Positions 5,562 through 6,602 of a stretch of 6,602 nucleotides of DNA are shown in pieces. The translations under genes and the position numbers were made by a program. The DNA comes from Flavobacteriales bacterium (GTDB lineage: Bacteria > Bacteroidota > Bacteroidia > Flavobacteriales > BACL11), in assembly GCA_002728175.1 (NCBI GenBank), contig PBVH01000035.1:9020-15621 (forward strand). The letters are read 5' to 3'. Below the pieces are notes generated by a model. The model saw nothing but the letters and a program-made list of their open reading frames with translations. It had not been told where the DNA came from and searched no databases. Numbering within the stretch: position 1 is the first letter of the stretch; each line of letters starts with the position of its first letter.

Positions 5562-6319
5562 TCGAGGTTAAAAAAATAAATAAATCTTTTGGTAATCAAC
5601 ATGTTTTAAAAGATATATCTTTTAGATTTATTAGAGGAAAAACAAATCTAATTATTGGTGAAAGCGGTTCAGGAAAAACTACTTTATTAAAAATTTTAAT
5701 AGGTCTTCATAATTATGATAATGGAACAGTTTTGTTTGGTGATGTTAATTTAAATAATATATCAAAAAAAGAGCAACGTCTTCTAAGGCAAAACATAGGA
5801 ATGCTATTCCAAGGCGGTGCATTATACGACCATATGACAGTTGAAGAAAATATTATGTTTCCTTTGACGATGTTCACAAATAAGTCTAATAAAGAGAAAA
5901 AAGAAAGGGTCAATTTTTGTTTAGAAAGAGTTAATTTATCGGGAAAAAATAATCTTATGCCATCAGAGCTAAGCGGCGGAATGACAAAAAGAGTTGCTAT
6001 AGCCAGAGCAATTTCAATGCAGCCAAAATATTTGCTTTGTGATGAACCCAACTCGGGACTTGATCCTAAAACTGCTATTTTAATTGATAATTTGATACAT
6101 GAAATTACAGAAGAATTTGACATGACAACGATTGTTAACACTCATGACATGAATTCGGTTATGCAAATAGGAAATAACATTGCATTTATTCATAATGGAA
6201 ATATTTGGTGGAGAGGAAATAAAAAAGAAATAATAAATAGTAAAAATAAAGAGCTAAATGAATTTGTTTTCGCTTCAGATCTATTTAATCTTCTCAAAAA
6301 TAAAAATGAAAAAAGTTAA
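5558..6319 (+). CDS. mlaF: MlaF-type ABC transporter ATP-binding protein
   Basis: Cytosolic ATPase that drives the MlaE permease. All nucleotide-binding motifs are present in the 253-aa protein: Walker A GESGSGKTT (34-42), Q-loop Gln85 in 'MLFQGGALYDHMTVEENI' (82-99), ABC signature LSGGM followed by TKRVAIAR (138-150), Walker B YLLCDEP (158-164, Asp162 and Glu163), D-loop NSGLDP (165-170) and switch His196. The wording 'FQGGALYDHMTV' and 'LSGGMxKRVAxAR' is characteristic of the MlaF/TGD3 branch rather than generic importers. The start overlaps the mlaE stop by 4 nt (ATGA), indicating translational coupling. The 3' end overlaps rsmA by 14 nt in a different frame. The C-terminus (about 225-253) is Lys/Asn-rich and poorly conserved. 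No residue needed for ATP hydrolysis is missing. Confidence 0.94.
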   Translation: MIEVKKINKSFGNQHVLKDISFRFIRGKTNLIIGESGSGKTTLLKILIGLHNYDNGTVLFGDVNLNNISKKEQRLLRQNIGMLFQGGALYDHMTVEENIMFPLTMFTNKSNKEKKERVNFCLERVNLSGKNNLMPSELSGGMTKRVAIARAISMQPKYLLCDEPNSGLDPKTAILIDNLIHEITEEFDMTTIVNTHDMNSVMQIGNNIAFIHNGNIWWRGNKKEIINSKNKELNEFVFASDLFNLLKNKNEKS

Positions 6320-6602
6320 ACCAAAAAAATATTTGGGTCAACACTTTCTGAATGATGAAAATATTTCACAAAAAATTGTACAACTACTTGAAAATAAACA
6401 AAATTTTTTTTTAGAAATTGGACCCGGAACTGGAGTTCTAACAAAATATTTAATTAAAAAGGATACAGATTTTAGCTTGATTGAAATAGATTCAGAATGT
6501 ATAAATTTTTTAATATCAAACTATCCCAAAACAAAAAATAAAATACTTGAAATTGACTTTCTGAAACTAAATCTCGCTAACAATTTTCCAAAAAAAATTA
6601 GT
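6306..6602 (+). CDS. rsmA: 16S rRNA dimethyladenosine methyltransferase, N-terminal part
   Basis: This is the first 99 codons of RsmA (KsgA), cut by the window end. The enzyme uses S-adenosylmethionine to dimethylate two adjacent adenosines near the 3' end of 16S rRNA late in small-subunit assembly. The N-terminus has the family start 'KKYLGQHFLND' (7-17), SAM-binding motif I LEIGPGTGVLT (36-46), the acidic motif II 'IEID' with Glu60, and motif III 'EIDFLKL' with Asp84. The catalytic NLPY-type motif would lie just beyond the window. ATG at 6306 was chosen because it places 'KVKPKKYLGQHF' at the usual distance from the start. It lies inside the 3' end of mlaF, overlapping by 14 nt, so the gene is probably co-transcribed with mlaEF and translated by reinitiation or coupling. 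Confidence 0.95.
   Translation, partial: MKKVKPKKYLGQHFLNDENISQKIVQLLENKQNFFLEIGPGTGVLTKYLIKKDTDFSLIEIDSECINFLISNYPKTKNKILEIDFLKLNLANNFPKKIS

Noticed and set aside
5713..6141. 142-codon minus-strand open frame
   Set aside because: It is antisense to mlaF, covering the ABC signature and Walker B region; an artefact of codon usage.

Overview
This is an AT-rich window from what looks like a compact bacterial genome, most likely a member of the Bacteroidota (flavobacteria-like, possibly a streamlined marine lineage). Four things support this. The protein types match: a short ManC without the isomerase domain, a SprT-like protease with a C-terminal basic/'YLFHPLTEV' region, and the N-terminus of RsmA. 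No start codon has a GGAGG-like ribosome binding site. Several promoter-position matches fit the Bacteroidota -7 element TAnnTTTG. Genes are tightly packed and often overlap. The lineage is inferred from sequence reading alone.

Layout. At the left edge is the 3' end of an ArsC/Spx-family gene (+, 1-156). It meets tail to tail, with a 4-nt overlap, a small unannotatable membrane-protein ORF (-, 153-296). Then comes fumC (+, 354-1748), class II fumarase of the TCA cycle, which converges with a 4-nt overlap on a minus-strand cluster. Read 5' to 3', that cluster is a 10-TM-type heavy-metal/manganese exporter (4567-3461), a SprT-like zinc metallopeptidase (3429-2830) and manC, mannose-1-phosphate guanylyltransferase (2827-1745). 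A 253-bp divergent intergenic region (4568-4820) carries two dyads and one doubtful small ORF. To the right is a plus-strand operon: mlaE-type permease (4821-5561), mlaF-type ATPase (5558-6319, ATGA overlap) and the start of rsmA/ksgA (6306 onward, 14-nt overlap with mlaF), which is cut by the window end.

How the genes work together. MlaE and MlaF are the membrane and ATPase parts of a phospholipid (MCE/Mla-type) ABC transporter that maintains outer-membrane lipid asymmetry; no MCE (MlaD) subunit is visible here. ManC supplies GDP-mannose for surface glycans. The exporter, SprT and ManC may be co-transcribed but show no evident shared pathway. Everything coding in the window is housekeeping or common accessory metabolism. 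I see no defence system, mobile element, CRISPR array, tRNA or rRNA. The least explained parts are the 39-nt near-perfect palindrome upstream of mlaE, the dyad in the promoter region of the metal exporter, and the two small ORFs.
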